From Pseudoalteromonas luteoviolacea (GTDB lineage: Bacteria; Pseudomonadota; Gammaproteobacteria; Enterobacterales; Alteromonadaceae), in assembly GCF_001696455.1 (NCBI RefSeq), contig NZ_MAUJ01000004.1, forward strand, positions 186,001-250,000: a DNA stretch of 64,000 nt, given 5' to 3'. Positions 61,961-64,000 of this stretch are shown piece after piece. The notes below the pieces were generated by a model. It was not told where the DNA came from. It was given only the letters and a program-made list of their open reading frames with translations, and made no database searches. A program made the position numbers and the translations under genes. Numbering within the stretch: position 1 is the stretch's first letter; every line of letters begins with the position of its first letter.

Positions 61961-64000
61961 TTACGCGCTCACGGAGCATGTTGTGTGTGGGGAGCACTCA
62001 CTTTGATACATGCGCAATGAAAGCAGCGCGGCCATAAATGGAATACTGAGCAGTGCACTGAATGTCATACCGCCGACAATAACGGCTGCCAGACCGCGGT
62101 AGATCTCCGCGCCCTCACCAGGCAACAGCATCAGCGGTAACATGCCGAAGATGCTGGTCCCCGTACTCATAAATATGGGGCGTTTGCGTACAGCAATTGC
62201 GTGCATGATGGCGGCTTGTTGGGATTGGCCTTGCTCGGTTGCCAGTTCATATTGATTAATCAATAAAATGGCATTGTTGATAACGAGCCCCATCAAAATG
62301 ATAAACCCAATCATAGTGATAATATCGAGTGGTTGATTGGTGAATAACCCGATGAGTCGCAGACACAGCATGCCTCCTAACATCGCCAGAGGCATGCTCA
62401 GCAGGACTGCATAAGTTTGCCGCCAATTACGTAAGCTCAAACGTAGCAGCACGCATAAAATGAACAAAGACAGTAGAAACATGTGGCTAAACTCAGTAAT
62501 GAACGTGCCTAATTGATCAGCGCTGCCGCGCCAAGAGGTACTAATTTGATGATATTCTTGTTGAGATAGGAAGCTTTTGGCTTCTTGCTTGATAGCCGCG
62601 ACAAATTCACTTTGGCTCATCTCCATAGGGGGAGTGAGACTTAAGGTTGCAACGCTGCGTTGATTGATTCGGTTAAGTCTAGATGGCGCGACAGAAAATT
62701 GGGCATCGGTCAGTTCGGAAAGGGGCCTCAAGCCAATCCCTGCAATGGTAACTTCGCGACTTAGTAGGGTTTGTAGGTCATCAGAACTCTGTATTTTTAG
62801 ATAAAAAGGTAAGTTTTGTCCTTGGCTATTAAATCGTCCCAAATACACACCTTGTGTCAACGACTCCAAATGCACTTTTAAGTCATTTAGAGTGAGTCCG
62901 TAACGTAACAGTGCGTGGTGATTAGGTGTGAAATCAATTCTTGCAACATTATTAGTCAGCTCACTAACTGCTCTAATTTGTGCTCCCTCGAATTTATTTT
63001 GTAGGTGATGGAGCAATTGTTTACCTGCTGATTGCAGCTGAGTGAGTTCAGCGCCGTGGAGATCTAAGTAACTGAGGCCCGCATTGGGTAAGGCGAGTCG
63101 TAATAGATCTTCTTGTACAACGGTGACGCGAGTTCCTGGTAAGTCATTCACGACAGATTCTTTGAGCCATTGTTGAAATGAATCGTAGTGCCAATCTTTG
63201 GGCGGGTAAAAGTAGAGTAGGCAGAAGCCTTGCCAGCAAAATAACCCCGATAAATCGTAATTTGGGGCTAGGCCAAGCTGCTGTTGTTGAGCTATTCGGG
63301 ATAAAATAGGTTCGGCAATATGCGACTCGGTTGCCTTAGGGGAAAGTGGATCCTGAAAGCTAATGTACGCATGGACAGCGCGATTTTTCGCTGTGGGTAG
63401 CAAATTCATTTGCGGTGTGAGTAACCAAACTGCAAGACATGCTGCGGGTACCAGCGCGAAGACGATGCTCAGTGCCGCTGGGCGAGACTGACTAATAGAC
63501 TGGTAAATCGAGTGAACTTGGCTTGAAGTGTGACTTTGAGAGGTCGATTTATTGAGTAGCATTCTAGCCATGACCGGAAGTAAACACACCGCGCTGAGTA
63601 ATGAGATCAGTAACGCGCTTGAAATAGTAAAGGCCAAATCTTTAAACAGCTGTGCTTCAGGGCTACGCATAAGCAATATTGGGATAAATATCACGATACT
63701 TGAAAGCGTCGATGAGGTGATGGCCCCCCTCACTGCTTTGACACCAGAGGCAATGGCTTGATTTAGAGGCATGCCGCCACGGCGGTGTTGTTCGATGCTG
63801 TCGACCGCCACAATGCTGGCATCTAGCAATAGGCCAATGGACAGTGCCATACCCGCAAGACTAATGACGTTTAAGCTGTAGTCAAATATGGACATGAGTA
63901 ACACAACCGCGGCAAGGCAGATAGGAATAGAGACAAAAATCAACGCAACGAAACGGTGCTGCTTGATAAAATAATAAAGCACCAAGCTAGATAAAATAAT
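61961..64000 (-). CDS. RND efflux pump inner-membrane subunit (partial)
   Basis: At least 679 residues. The frame runs off the window end at 64000 (upstream codons continue the coding sequence), so about 350 residues of the N-terminus are missing. Membrane segments and the motif IGLLLDASIVAVDSIEQH match the proton-relay helix of RND pumps. Only one of the two usual Asp residues (LLLDA) is present, as in several HME/other subfamilies. The later VINNAILLINQYELA, RKRPIFMSTGTSIFGMLPLMLLPGEGAEIYRGLA block is typical of HAE1-type pumps. Exports toxic compounds with a periplasmic adaptor that is not in this window. Confidence 0.85.
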   Translation of the reverse strand: MILSSLVLYYFIKQHRFVALIFVSIPICLAAVVLLMSIFDYSLNVISLAGMALSIGLLLDASIVAVDSIEQHRRGGMPLNQAIASGVKAVRGAITSSTLSSIVIFIPILLMRSPEAQLFKDLAFTISSALLISLLSAVCLLPVMARMLLNKSTSQSHTSSQVHSIYQSISQSRPAALSIVFALVPAACLAVWLLTPQMNLLPTAKNRAVHAYISFQDPLSPKATESHIAEPILSRIAQQQQLGLAPNYDLSGLFCWQGFCLLYFYPPKDWHYDSFQQWLKESVVNDLPGTRVTVVQEDLLRLALPNAGLSYLDLHGAELTQLQSAGKQLLHHLQNKFEGAQIRAVSELTNNVARIDFTPNHHALLRYGLTLNDLKVHLESLTQGVYLGRFNSQGQNLPFYLKIQSSDDLQTLLSREVTIAGIGLRPLSELTDAQFSVAPSRLNRINQRSVATLSLTPPMEMSQSEFVAAIKQEAKSFLSQQEYHQISTSWRGSADQLGTFITEFSHMFLLSLFILCVLLRLSLRNWRQTYAVLLSMPLAMLGGMLCLRLIGLFTNQPLDIITMIGFIILMGLVINNAILLINQYELATEQGQSQQAAIMHAIAVRKRPIFMSTGTSIFGMLPLMLLPGEGAEIYRGLAAVIVGGMTFSALLSIPFMAALLSLRMYQSECSPHTTCSVSA

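Noticed and set aside
1..64000. tRNA, rRNA, insertion sequences, prophage or CRISPR
   Set aside because: No transposase, integrase, phage structural gene, spaced repeat array or tRNA-like cloverleaf was recognised on either strand. A covariance-model search would be needed to exclude small RNAs.

Overview
The window looks like an ordinary chromosomal stretch of a marine gammaproteobacterium of the Alteromonadales, most likely Pseudoalteromonas. This is an inference. It rests on moderate A+T content, the protein families present (AGCS alanine symporter, Cds1-type cysteine desulfhydrase, propeller-type hybrid kinase, ArfA, secreted S9 peptidases, CpdB, GH13 amylase, bacterial alpha-2-macroglobulin with PBP1C) and a LipL32-type surface lipoprotein, a family known outside Leptospira mainly from Pseudoalteromonas. 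I saw no rRNA, tRNA, insertion sequence, phage gene or CRISPR array. Genes are densely packed, mostly in short transcription units, and many convergent pairs share a bidirectional hairpin terminator.

Layout. 0-9 kb: a secreted protein with three C-terminal OB-like repeats, a CpdB-type nucleotidase lipoprotein, an unknown membrane protein, a membrane-bound AraC regulator divergent from a DUF2306 membrane protein, and a LipL32-family lipoprotein. 9-12.4 kb: an HxlR regulator divergent from a short-chain dehydrogenase, then a saccharopine-dehydrogenase-like / DUF2269 / DoxX-like operon. 12.4-20.5 kb: a secreted TPR-like protein, a fibrinogen-like (GGGWT) secreted protein, a small Gly-Gly leader peptide divergent from a secreted S9 peptidase, an orphan FetB-like permease, an unknown secreted protein, a second leader peptide and a lipoate-ligase-like enzyme. 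20.5-34.8 kb: metabolic and housekeeping genes (LysR regulators, hydrolase, ArfA, BASS and AGCS transporters, cysteine-lyase, ABC exporter, GrpB, CreA, SnoaL-like protein, alpha-amylase). 34.9-47.7 kb: a signalling block with a double-receiver protein carrying a degenerate kinase, a giant periplasmic-propeller hybrid kinase, a CadC-like regulator with a long periplasmic domain, a parallel beta-helix protein and a ToxR-like regulator with a periplasmic LamG domain. 47.8-54 kb: a coiled-coil protein, a second S9 peptidase divergent from a third leader peptide, GNAT, LysE, MocR and RidA. 54-64 kb: a J-like tail-anchored protein, PBP1C, alpha-2-macroglobulin and the C-terminal two thirds of an RND pump running off the end.

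The most novel element is a family of three short peptides (47-61 aa) at 14902-15087, 19367-19519 and 50911-51054. They share the N-terminal pattern MKLxLxxKx(I/L)xxLSxxQ, a Gly/Ala-rich motif near residues 26-31, unrelated Cys-containing C-termini, and the same AAGGA-7-nt-start ribosome binding site. Two of the three are divergently paired with paralogous secreted S9 (prolyl-oligopeptidase-like) peptidases more than 30 kb apart. They look like precursors of a ribosomally made, modified or cleaved peptide (RiPP-like) whose maturation or degradation involves the S9 enzyme. No classical RiPP modification enzyme or C39 exporter lies in the window, so function remains hypothetical. A second point of interest is the pairing of a membrane-anchored wHTH regulator bearing a periplasmic LamG (lectin-like) domain with a secreted beta-helix protein, which suggests glycan sensing coupled to glycan processing.
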